The notes beneath the pieces are model-generated. The model saw only the letters and a list, made by a program, of their open reading frames with translations, was not told where the DNA came from and did no database searches. Shown piece after piece: positions 6,454-13,466 of a stretch of DNA of 13,770 nucleotides. Made by a program: the position numbers and the translations under genes. This stretch comes from Holophagales bacterium UBA5066 (GTDB lineage: Bacteria; Acidobacteriota; Thermoanaerobaculia; UBA5066). The stretch spans positions 9,185 through 22,954 of the forward strand of contig DIAY01000191.1 of NCBI GenBank assembly GCA_002414905.1, written 5' to 3'. How positions within the stretch are numbered: position 1 is the stretch's first letter; every line of letters begins with the position of its first letter.

Positions 6454-7065
6454 CTAGACCGCGAGGACCGTCGCCTCCCGCCCCCCCTGCTGCTCGTAGC
6501 TCGACTGGAAGAGCGAGAAGCCGCGGTAGCTGAACGGATGGTTCATCCAGACCTTCGCGGGAAAGGTCTTCCCCGTGTCGGCGTCGGTCACCTCGATCCG
6601 GCTCAGGTAGCCGGACGGGCGCATCGTCCCCGGGTACGTCTCGAGGACGAAGTCGTCGAGCTTGACCGTGAAGGGAAGGTCGCGGCGCGCGACGACGTTC
6701 CCGTGCGCGTCGGCCTCGACGATCGTGGACCCGCTCTCCCCCTCGTACAGGTGGAGCTGCCCCTCGACCTTCCCGAAGTACGTCAGCGCCGCGCCGGCGA
6801 GGATCAGGAGGAGCGAGGCGTGCGTCACGACGAAGCCGACCCGCTTCTTCCCCCAGGGGAAGAGGTTCGCGACGGAGCAGGCGACGTTCGCCGCGAAGAG
6901 CCCCTCGAGCGCCAGGAACCACCACGAGTAGTAGACGAGCCGCCCCGCCGTCGCCGCGTCCGTGCGCGACTCGAGGATCGTCCCGGCCGATAGGCCGATC
7001 AGCAGGACGACGAGGAGGATGACGGCGAGCTTCAGCGATGCGAGGGTGTCGACGAGCTTCTTCAA
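6454..7065 (-). CDS. resB: ResB-type cytochrome c biogenesis protein, ended early by an in-frame TAG
   Basis: Partner of CcsA in system II cytochrome c maturation. Three membrane segments are visible: about 13-31 (LAVILLVVLLIGLSAGTIL), 45-69, and 73-94 with the conserved His in FVVTHASLLLILAGAAL. A periplasmic part follows, with VWMNHPFSYRGFSLFQSSYEQ as in ResB. The frame stops at TAG 6454-6456 after ATVLAV, just before KDPGQVVVFAGYTTLVLG, which is the usual final ResB membrane segment and lies in the same frame. So the product would lack that helix unless the stop is suppressed. The start is TTG 7065, chosen because AAGGA lies seven bases upstream and membrane segment 1 follows directly; no ATG is available. 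Length is 203 aa. Confidence 0.83.
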   Translation of the reverse strand: MKKLVDTLASLKLAVILLVVLLIGLSAGTILESRTDAATAGRLVYYSWWFLALEGLFAANVACSVANLFPWGKKRVGFVVTHASLLLILAGAALTYFGKVEGQLHLYEGESGSTIVEADAHGNVVARRDLPFTVKLDDFVLETYPGTMRPSGYLSRIEVTDADTGKTFPAKVWMNHPFSYRGFSLFQSSYEQQGGREATVLAV

Positions 7066-7072
7066 CGGTCCG

Positions 7073-7077
7073 TCCTT
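7073..7077 (-). promoter_or_regulatory. Ribosome binding site supporting a TTG start for resB
   Basis: AAGGA on the minus strand, seven bases before TTG 7065. The open frame extends upstream as far as 9618, but that part is a shadow of the large secreted-protein gene, so this site sets the start. Confidence 0.65.
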
Positions 7078-7143
7078 CCGGGCGATCGGGCGGGAGGCCC
7101 GAAGAAACCCGGAATGGTCCAACTTCGGGTGGAGAGTGTCGAG

Positions 7144-7162
7144 GAGGGGGCCCGGCCCCCTC
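7144..7162. terminator. GC-rich perfect inverted repeat at the end of the large secreted-protein gene
   Basis: GAGGGGGCC-C-GGCCCCCTC, 9-bp arms around one base, overlapping the TGA at 7161-7163. It could slow or end transcription between the operon and resB, but no T-run follows on the minus strand, so termination is only a possibility. The 7066-7160 gap holds no gene. Confidence 0.35.
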
Positions 7163-10100
7163 ACCTCAGGCGAATCGCCCTCGTCGTCGTGCGGCTCGAT
7201 TCGACTTCTGCCGAGAGACTCGCCGTCGTCACACCCTTCCCCGACACCTCGACCCGGTAGCGGCCCGGTGCCAGCGCGGGAAGCGCGTAGCGCCCCCGGT
7301 CGTTCGGAGCGGCGCTCCGGCCGAGGACTTCTTCCTCGGCCGCGCGGTCGCGCCCCCGCGAGTCGAGCACGCGCACGTGAAGCGTCGTCGGGTCGACTTC
7401 CGGCGGCGCCTCGATCCGCAGGACGAGCTTCCCCGCCTCCTCCATCCGCACCGACGTCCGCGCCTCGCCGCGCTCCGGCACGACGACCTCCGCTTCGCCC
7501 GCGCCCCCCTCCCGGCCGCGCGCGATGACACGATAGCGCCCCTCGGCCAGGTTCAGCCGGCGCCAGGCCCCTTCGGCGTCGCATCGGCCCGCGACGACGG
7601 TCCGATCCGAGAGGTTCACGAGATGAAGCGACGCGGACGGCGACGGTCGGCGATCGCCGTCCACCGCCTCCACCACGAGCGATGCGCTCCCTTCTCCAAG
7701 GACGAGATCGACGGCCTTCTCTCCGCTGAGGTCCTTCGGGGAGAGGAGCCGGAACCCCTTTCGCTTCCCGTTGTCGGTCCCCCGGAGGTATCGGGCCTTG
7801 CCACTGCCTTCGAGGTAGAAGAGGGACCGACCCTCTCCGTCCACCGAGGACGAGGCGAGCCGGAAGCCTCCGTCGCCGAAGACGCCGAGCTGACCGGGCG
7901 CGACCGGGATTCCCGCGTCGTCGACGAGCCGCGCATTCAGCTCGACGGCGCCGAGGGCGATGTCGACGCGAAGGCGCCCGGAGGACGGCACCTCGATCGG
8001 CCGGCTCTCGGCTCCCCAACCGCTCCCCTCGATCCTGAGCGAAGCGCTCCCCTCGCCCGCCTCCGGGAAGACGAATAGCCCGGCGGCATCCGTGGTCGTG
8101 GGCGGAGCGAGCGGCGGCTCGCCGACGACCCTTCGCTCCAGCGGAATGCCGTCGCGCGTCTTCGGCGCCTCCGTCACGGTGCCGAGCCCGGGGCCGCCGT
8201 ACCAGAGCGTGACCCTCACGCCGGGGAACGGCTCGCCGTCGACGGTGACGCGCCCCTCGACGCGCGCGCCGCTCAGCCGGAACGTCAGGCTCCGCTCGTC
8301 CTCGATCCTGACGAGCTTCCGGACGTACCGCGTGCCTGCCGTCGCGCGGAGGGCGTGCCTTCCCGGCGCGATCCGGGGAATGACGAAATGGCCCTCTCCG
8401 TCGCTCGTGAAGGTCCGTTCTTTCAGATAACCGTCGAATCCGCCCGGCCTCACGACGACGGAGATGCCGGGCGCTGGCGTCCCGTCGGGATACTCGACGA
8501 GGACGTCGAGCGGCTCTCCGCGCGCGACGCCGACACGGCCGAGGTCGGTTCCTTCGGGAAGCGCCTCGACGTCGAAGCGGGCGACCGCGCGGCCGGGCGC
8601 CTCGACCCAGAGGCGGACGTCTCCTTCCGGAAGGCCGCCAAAGCGAAATGCTCCGTCCGGCCCGGTCGTCGTCGACGGGAGCCGCGCCTCGCTGTGAACG
8701 TCGAGCAGGTCGCCGTCCCGGACGGGCTGAGCCGTCACCGTCGCGCCTGCGAGCGGCTCGCCAGATTCCGAGTCGACGAGAGAGCCCCGGACCGACGGTC
8801 CCTCGTGGAGATCGACGACGCCGAAGTCCCGGCTGTCGCCATCGGAAAGCGCGACGAACCCGAGAGCCGCGTCTTCGTACCCGGGAACTCGAAGCGAGAG
8901 CTGCCCCGAGAACGCCTCGTCCTCGAGGACGAACGTGCCATCCGCCCGGGCTCTCATCGGCGCCAGCGAGTCCCAGCCCGGCTCCAGCGTGGCGACCAGG
9001 ATGGCCTCCTGGGGCGCGCCGCCATCCGGGAGGCGCGGCTTCACCTTCACGACGCAGGCCCGGCGAACGACGATCTTCGTCGGCGCGCCGGCCCGGATCC
9101 AGCTCTCCTGGTCCACGACGCCTCGGGCCGAGACGGTGACGTAGACGGACTGCCCATCCATGAGGGTCGCCGAGAACCTCCCCTCGGTGTCCGTCGTCGC
9201 GAGGAGGTCCCCGGTTCGTGGACAGGTCACCGGCGCTTTCGGCACGGGGCGTCCCGTTTCGTCGACGACCGTTCCCTCCGCGGCCGCCGGTGACCCGAGC
9301 TTCCAGTCGCCGAGGTTCTTCGTCGCGCCGAGCGGCTCCGTGAAGACCTTCGAGTCGAACGTCTTCCACGGCGTCCGGACGACGACCCGCGTCCTCTCGA
9401 TCGTCGGCGACAACGTCGCGCACACCGCGATGCCGTCCGACCCCGAGCGAGCGTCCCGCGTCACGGCGAGCGACTCCGTCGGCGTGAACTGCTCGACGGA
9501 CATCTCGACCCCGTTCACCGGCTTCCCTCGAGCGTCGACGAAACGAGTCCTCACCTGCAACGGATCGGGCGCCGTGAGGTCGAGCCAGGAGCCGGCCCCA
9601 CGTCGCTCGGCCACGCACGGAGCGGCCGAATCGCCGTCGTAGACGATCCGGACCGCCTCCGGGACGTCTTCGAAACGGAAGACACCGCGCGCGTCCGTCC
9701 GTGCCCGGCCGATGACGGGGCTCGCCTCCCTCGGAATCGGGACGGACGCCTGGACGAGCCGGCCCGCCAACCCGCGCCCGCGCGGGTCCCGAAGCGTCCC
9801 CTCGAGAATCGTCGCCTTCTCGAGGGCGATCGGTCCGCCCCGCTCCCTCGTCGCGGTCGCATACCCCCGTGCCCGAACGAGGACGAGATCGGAAGCCGCC
9901 GAGAAGGGGACACGGGCCTCGCCGTTCCGGCTCGTCGTCGCGGACGCGCCGGGCCAGAAGCCCGCAAGCTCCTGCGTAACGGCCCTCGACACGGCGACGA
10001 CCTCGGCCCCTTCGATCGGCTTGCCCCCCTCGGCGGCGACGACCCGGACCTTCCAGATGCCGGCCACTCGCACCGCAGGCGTCTTCCGGTCAACGTCCCA

Positions 10101-10379
10101 CAGCAGGGGCGGCCACGCGGGAGATCCCGGGAGAAGCGCGCTCTCGGCGTCCGTCGCGGCGTCCACGAGCCGCCCGGCGGCGTCGGTCTTCGCCTCACCC
10201 GTCGTCTCCGGGCCGCCGTCGCGTTCCTTCAGGAGGATCACTCTCGCGTCCGCGACCGGGCGGCCGTCGGCGAACCGAAGCATGACCGGTCCCGCCGGCG
10301 GGGCGGCCGCGATCGGCAGCGTCCCGAAAAGTCCGGAAACGATCGCGCAGGCCACGCCGATATCGCCAACGCTCCGCAT
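7161..10379 (-). CDS. Large secreted protein of carboxypeptidase-regulatory-like beta-sandwich repeats
   Basis: A 1072-aa protein with a signal peptide (residues 1-26, ending LPIAAA). The rest is a string of beta-sandwich units of the carboxypeptidase-D regulatory-like / Cna-B-like type. Each follows the pattern V-x-G-x-V-x-D...G-x-P-x-x-G-A-x-V ... TDxxGxFxFxxLPxGxxxLxVxAPG. Clear units lie near residues 30-75, 190-245 (TDARGVFRFEDVP), 367-410 (GTVVDETGRPVPKAPV), 530-600 (GPDGAFRFGGLPEGDVRLWVEAPG), 623-690 (SDGEGHFVIPRIAPGRHALRA), 707-785 and 985-1070. There is no catalytic motif, membrane anchor or sorting signal that I can see, so a structural, binding or adhesive role outside the cell is likely. 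It follows the propeller-like gene by 11 bp, with an AGGA at 10389-10392 overlapping that gene's stop, so the two are probably co-translated. Confidence 0.8.
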   Translation of the reverse strand: MRSVGDIGVACAIVSGLFGTLPIAAAPPAGPVMLRFADGRPVADARVILLKERDGGPETTGEAKTDAAGRLVDAATDAESALLPGSPAWPPLLWDVDRKTPAVRVAGIWKVRVVAAEGGKPIEGAEVVAVSRAVTQELAGFWPGASATTSRNGEARVPFSAASDLVLVRARGYATATRERGGPIALEKATILEGTLRDPRGRGLAGRLVQASVPIPREASPVIGRARTDARGVFRFEDVPEAVRIVYDGDSAAPCVAERRGAGSWLDLTAPDPLQVRTRFVDARGKPVNGVEMSVEQFTPTESLAVTRDARSGSDGIAVCATLSPTIERTRVVVRTPWKTFDSKVFTEPLGATKNLGDWKLGSPAAAEGTVVDETGRPVPKAPVTCPRTGDLLATTDTEGRFSATLMDGQSVYVTVSARGVVDQESWIRAGAPTKIVVRRACVVKVKPRLPDGGAPQEAILVATLEPGWDSLAPMRARADGTFVLEDEAFSGQLSLRVPGYEDAALGFVALSDGDSRDFGVVDLHEGPSVRGSLVDSESGEPLAGATVTAQPVRDGDLLDVHSEARLPSTTTGPDGAFRFGGLPEGDVRLWVEAPGRAVARFDVEALPEGTDLGRVGVARGEPLDVLVEYPDGTPAPGISVVVRPGGFDGYLKERTFTSDGEGHFVIPRIAPGRHALRATAGTRYVRKLVRIEDERSLTFRLSGARVEGRVTVDGEPFPGVRVTLWYGGPGLGTVTEAPKTRDGIPLERRVVGEPPLAPPTTTDAAGLFVFPEAGEGSASLRIEGSGWGAESRPIEVPSSGRLRVDIALGAVELNARLVDDAGIPVAPGQLGVFGDGGFRLASSSVDGEGRSLFYLEGSGKARYLRGTDNGKRKGFRLLSPKDLSGEKAVDLVLGEGSASLVVEAVDGDRRPSPSASLHLVNLSDRTVVAGRCDAEGAWRRLNLAEGRYRVIARGREGGAGEAEVVVPERGEARTSVRMEEAGKLVLRIEAPPEVDPTTLHVRVLDSRGRDRAAEEEVLGRSAAPNDRGRYALPALAPGRYRVEVSGKGVTTASLSAEVESSRTTTRAIRLR

Positions 10380-10390
10380 ATCGATGTCTC

Positions 10391-11461
10391 CTAACGGGGG
10401 ATCAGGAACTCGTGAAGCATCCGTTGCCCGCGCGCCTCCGGACCAGAATAGGGCGCCTCGAGGACCAACAGCCGGTCGCCCTCCTTGCCATGCGACACCG
10501 CCGCTGCGAAGAAGTCACGGCCATCGCGTGACTCCAATCCCAGGGCTATCGATCGCCGAACCTGCCCCGCGGGGCCAAGTGTCACCCAGCGAAGCGCCGC
10601 CTTGCCTGCACCTAGCGTTGCCAACAGCACCGAGGGCGACCTTCCCGTCCAGCCGACAGCGAACGGAACCGTCTTGCCTCTAAAGACCACTTCGTAGTCC
10701 TCGGGACTCCGGGGTGGGCGACCATCAAACCCTACGTCCACCCTTCGATCAGGGGGAATTGGCAACGGTATCGAGCCCTGCTCTTCTCCCGTCAGACCCA
10801 CCAAGATGAGCCGCGGAATGGCCCAGAACGCGACCACGGTTGCCCCTCCTGGGCCTGATGCGCAGTCTCCGTACTCCATGAGACTTCGCAGCGTGTCCTT
10901 CTCCTCTGCCGGGAGGCGTAGGCCGCCCATGAACGAGAGACTGCCTCGCTCCCTCGCCTGAATCTCGGTCAATGAGGTCGACGCAGGATCCCCGACCCGT
11001 CGAAGACGGCCGGCCACGATCCAAGCTGATCCGTTCCATTCGAGACAGCCGAAGGGCGGTCCGCCGAAATCCTTGATCCGAACCGGCGTACCAGTAGATC
11101 GACCGTCCAGTGCGAAAGTCGCGAGCCACTTGAGCTCCTGATCGAACACGAGTAGCCCGCCCGGCCCCACCCCGACCCTTGCAGGAGCGAGAAGACCTGT
11201 TCCGGCGGCAGCGAGCGTCCTCGGCTCGCCCGATGGAGACGGCACGAGCAGAAGCCCGGACCGGCCTGCAACGACCCACCCACCGAGATCGACGCTCCAC
11301 GTCACGTCTGCCCAACCCTGGCCGGGTTCTCCGACCCACGATCGGACGGGGGAGATCGGGCTGGCCGCTCGTGCCGCCAGCCCGATCAGGGAGAAGCCAA
11401 TGAGGCTCCACCGAAGGGCGCGGGCCCTCGGGCGAAGTCTCAGGTCTCGGTCAGCACGCAC
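10391..11461 (-). CDS. Secreted protein, probably beta-propeller-like, function unknown
   Basis: A 356-aa protein. An Arg-rich N-terminus, then a hydrophobic stretch (about residues 18-33, ending LAARAAS), forms a signal peptide or anchor. The mature part has repeated short strand patterns such as GPGGLLVFDQELKWLATFAL and WAIPRLILVGLTGEEQGSI, which resemble blades of six-bladed propellers (NHL/BF3164-like). I cannot count blades with certainty, so the fold is an inference. The start is GTG 11461, the first in-frame start; it lies inside the end of the Cys-rich peptide gene (11-bp overlap), which suggests translational coupling. No strong ribosome site is seen. Codon use is looser and GC lower by eye than in the flanking genes. 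The end is 11 bp before the large secreted-protein gene. Confidence 0.65.
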   Translation of the reverse strand: MRADRDLRLRPRARALRWSLIGFSLIGLAARAASPISPVRSWVGEPGQGWADVTWSVDLGGWVVAGRSGLLLVPSPSGEPRTLAAAGTGLLAPARVGVGPGGLLVFDQELKWLATFALDGRSTGTPVRIKDFGGPPFGCLEWNGSAWIVAGRLRRVGDPASTSLTEIQARERGSLSFMGGLRLPAEEKDTLRSLMEYGDCASGPGGATVVAFWAIPRLILVGLTGEEQGSIPLPIPPDRRVDVGFDGRPPRSPEDYEVVFRGKTVPFAVGWTGRSPSVLLATLGAGKAALRWVTLGPAGQVRRSIALGLESRDGRDFFAAAVSHGKEGDRLLVLEAPYSGPEARGQRMLHEFLIPR

Positions 11462-11612
11462 ACTCGCCGTCGTTGAGCCCTCCCTCGACGCACTGCCACC
11501 CGTGCATCGGACCCCAGACCCAGCTGCCCCGACACCTCGGCATCATCGCTGCTGCCTCGAACGAGACTGTCACTGCAATCAGGACGGCCAACCGGACCAA
11601 ACGCCTCTTCAT
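11451..11612 (-). CDS. Small secreted Cys-rich peptide (53 aa)
   Basis: A 53-aa frame: MKRRLVRLAVLIAVTVSFEAAA forms a classic short signal peptide (positive start, hydrophobic core, AAA end), followed by about 31 residues with four cysteines (27, 41, 51, 53), five glycines and three tryptophans. The end is ECAC. ATG 11612 is preceded by AAGGGG six bases upstream, which supports real translation. Its stop overlaps the start of the propeller-like gene by 11 bp, so it looks like the first gene of that operon. After cleavage an even number of cysteines could make two disulphides or be a target for modification. I recognise no family. Small Cys-rich peptides beside six-bladed propeller proteins are known in Bacteroides (NVEALA-type genes), but no NVEALA motif is present, so that is only an analogy. 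Confidence 0.6.
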   Translation of the reverse strand: MKRRLVRLAVLIAVTVSFEAAAMMPRCRGSWVWGPMHGWQCVEGGLNDGECAC

Positions 11613-11618
11613 TCAAGA

Positions 11619-11624
11619 CCCCTT
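11619..11624 (-). promoter_or_regulatory. Ribosome binding site of the Cys-rich peptide gene
   Basis: AAGGGG on the minus strand, six bases before ATG 11612. It is the main evidence, with the signal peptide, that this short frame is a gene. No convincing -35/-10 pair was found in 11613-11708. Confidence 0.5.
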
Positions 11625-11708
11625 TCTCGACTGCCCGAGTTGCTGCTTTCCTTGTAGGCGGTCGACTTGCGACAAAGCTAGCCCCTCGATCAATGGCGAG
11701 CAACAGGC

Positions 11709-12203
11709 CTAGCGAAGAAAAACCGTACATTGACGGACACGTCGACGCAATTCGACGACGGAGACGCCCGATTCTCGGCGATTGAACCGTCTCAGAGCGT
11801 CGACGTTTCGATATCCGAGCCACTTCGCGAGGAGGGCCAACGGAACCTGCGCGATCAGGGTCGATCGGGTGACGCGCAAGCGAAGCCCGGAAACGAACTC
11901 TCGTACGACCAAGCCCGCGACCCTAAGTCGTCGCCGGATCGTGCGGATGGAGCAGCCGTGCCGTATGGCGAGAGCATTGAGTCCTCCTCGGAGGAGGACG
12001 AGGCCGTCGTCTTCATTCAAGGCTCCCGCGACGGCCACCTCCTCGCGAAGGGTTGACAGAAACAACTCGTATCCGGGGTGGCGGAACCTGCGGTCCGCGA
12101 CCAGCATACGGTCATCCGCGACCGACGGGCGATGCGCTACCGTGCGAGCCAGGTCGCATCCGAGCCTCGCTTCGGCCGTGCATTTCCTTGATCCTGTGTT
12201 CAT
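11709..12203 (-). CDS. AraC-type helix-turn-helix transcription regulator
   Basis: A 164-aa protein whose C-terminal half has the two helix-turn-helix units of the AraC/XylS family. The first is about residues 75-95 (LNALAIRHGCSIRTIRRRLR); the second is about 119-143 (PLALLAKWLGYRNVDALRRF), followed by the family's F-R-R..G-x-S-x-x-E-x-R-R pattern (140-154). The N-terminal 70 residues match no sensor domain that I know. ATG 12203 is preferred over the upstream GTG 12239 because AGGGGG lies eight bases before it. The gene sits 96 bp upstream of, and on the same strand as, the Cys-rich peptide operon, so it is a natural candidate to control it. Cys8, Cys16, Cys84 and Cys159 are scattered and do not form a metal site. 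The codon use is looser than in most of the window. Confidence 0.7.
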   Translation of the reverse strand: MNTGSRKCTAEARLGCDLARTVAHRPSVADDRMLVADRRFRHPGYELFLSTLREEVAVAGALNEDDGLVLLRGGLNALAIRHGCSIRTIRRRLRVAGLVVREFVSGLRLRVTRSTLIAQVPLALLAKWLGYRNVDALRRFNRRESGVSVVELRRRVRQCTVFLR

Positions 12204-12775
12204 TACAGTCGCCCCCTCTCGCTGGTTCGCGACGGCCACGACCCGATCTCGTTCCGCGGCTACGCCCTCTCAGACCTAAGCTGCGCGAGAGGCCGAGAAC
12301 TACAACAGGGCAGCCTGACTTTCCGGGTCTCTGGATCGGGTCGCAGAGTGGCAGGCCCTCGCATCGCTCCTTCCGCGGCCGAGCACTGCGCGTACTCGGA
12401 GCCCGCCCGCAACGCTGGCCGACGACCTGGGCGCCGCAAACGGCCGATGCGAGCTGCGCCCCTCCTCGGGGAGAGACTCCTCGCGAGGCGGCTCGACCCG
12501 CTCGGCGAGCGGGGCTCCGGGATCGCTCAGCCTCTTCCCGTACCGGGACGAACTCCGTAGACGAGACGAACCTCGCGAGCGGTGTCCCTGATGCGGCAGG
12601 CCTCCGGCCCGACTTGGTGACCCTCCGAGTGGCGAAGTGGTTCGACCTCCTGATGCTGAATCAACGCCCTACGCGCCTCGTCTGAGATCGACGAACTGGT
12701 CGCCATCCTGACCGGGGTTCGCGCGACGGCGGTGCTAGCCCAGCGGATACGGGCTTTCCCAGAACGTTGGCTGGT
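12204..12775. other. No recognisable gene
   Basis: A 572-bp stretch between the AraC-type gene and the secreted-protein fragment. Open frames exist on both strands, but their translations are Arg/Pro-rich with no motif and no ribosome site. A small minus frame at 12706 downwards (MATSSSISDEARRALIQHQE) lacks a Shine-Dalgarno and family likeness. A 6-bp inverted pair, CCTCTC 12266-12271 and GAGAGG 12287-12292, lies about 65-90 bp upstream of the AraC-type start and could be an operator, weakly. I see no RNA gene here. A decayed gene is possible. Confidence 0.5.
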
Positions 12776-13215
12776 TCAGCGCGGATCCGGCACGGCGACG
12801 ACCGCGAACGGGTCTCCCGAAGCGTTGTCGATGACCGACGCGAACGCGAGGACGGGCCGGTCGCTCGTCAGCTCGATCCAGAGGTTCGAGTCGCGCCTCC
12901 CGGCGACACCGGGGAAGACCGCCGGGTCGTCGAGCGCCACCTGCCGGAAACCGTTCGGCGCGAGGGGGCCGATCGTCGCGGACGAGAGGAGCGTGCCGTC
13001 GCCCTTCCTCACCGACACGGTGGCCGTCGCGCTCGCCGTGCCGGGGTTCATCACGACGAGGTTCGTCCGGTACCCCGTCACGGAGTCGGAGCTCACGGCG
13101 ACCTGGGGAATCGCCCCGGCCGTCAGGGCCTCCTTCACGTCCAGCCCGGGGAGCCACTGCCCGGAGACCGCCCCGGCGCCGCACGCGTTTACGTTATTCA
13201 CGCTCGAGGAGACGA
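12776..13215 (-). pseudogene. C-terminal domain of a secreted protein, 5' part lost
   Basis: About 146 native residues ending VVAVPDPR at TGA 12776-12778. The pattern GQWLPG...LPQV-like (here AIPQVAV)...GYRTNLVVMNPGTASATATVSV...LAPNGFRQV...VLAFASVIDNASGDP matches an Ig-like C-terminal domain that is common on large secreted proteins of Acidobacteriota-like bacteria. In such proteins it follows a protease, PKD or other exported domain; that part is missing here. The native frame stops at 13214-13216, exactly where repeat copy B begins, and an open frame continues through the repeat. The position matches that of the NAGS fragment relative to repeat A: in both cases the AGGGATAGG end of the repeat abuts the broken 5' side of a minus-strand gene. 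Confidence 0.75.
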
Positions 13216-13354
13216 AGGGATAGGAATTTTGATTTTCAACGGCAGGGCGGCTGAGGGTCGGGGCGGGGTCAAACGGGGAAGAGCGCCCTGGGGGGGCGGC
13301 GCCGCTGCGGCGCCGCCCCCCCAAGGGCGAGGCATCGCGGAGGCCCGGCGCAGT
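13216..13354. repeat. 139-bp hairpin repeat, copy B
   Basis: Same block and orientation as 2374-2511, with two substitutions (G at 13268 and 13278, where copy A has C) and one extra A in the C7A-GGGC part of the hairpin. Left flank: broken secreted-protein gene. Right flank: 112 bp of non-coding sequence and then the 3' end of an IS91-like transposase on the minus strand. Thus the repeat lies just downstream of the transposase gene, where an element end would be expected. Confidence 0.93.
13285..13328. repeat. Inverted repeat in repeat copy B, one bulged base
   Basis: Same arms as in copy A around one T, but the right arm reads CCCCCCCAAGGGC, so one A is unpaired. Stem pairing is otherwise complete. 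Confidence 0.9.
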
Positions 13355-13466
13355 CTCTGAGCGGTTTCCCAGGAGCATGAGGCGACTTCTTGGGCGTCGG
13401 GCTATGGCCGAGGCGGCCGCGGGCCTGCCTCGCACGTAGGGGCATCGGCCCCTGCCGTCACGGGGA

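Noticed and set aside
5734..6993. Long plus-strand open frame opposite ccsA and resB
   Set aside because: Arg/Glu-rich shadow with no start signal or family likeness; the minus strand has clear CcsA and ResB motifs.
7066..9618. Upstream extension of the resB frame
   Set aside because: It is a shadow of the large secreted-protein gene in another frame; ResB homology begins at TTG 7065 with a ribosome site.
11440..11823. 127-codon minus-strand frame overlapping the Cys-rich peptide
   Set aside because: Different frame without a signal peptide or ribosome site; the 53-aa frame has both.
12348..12706. Possible small genes in the gene-free stretch
   Set aside because: Frames on both strands lack ribosome sites, conserved motifs and sensible composition.
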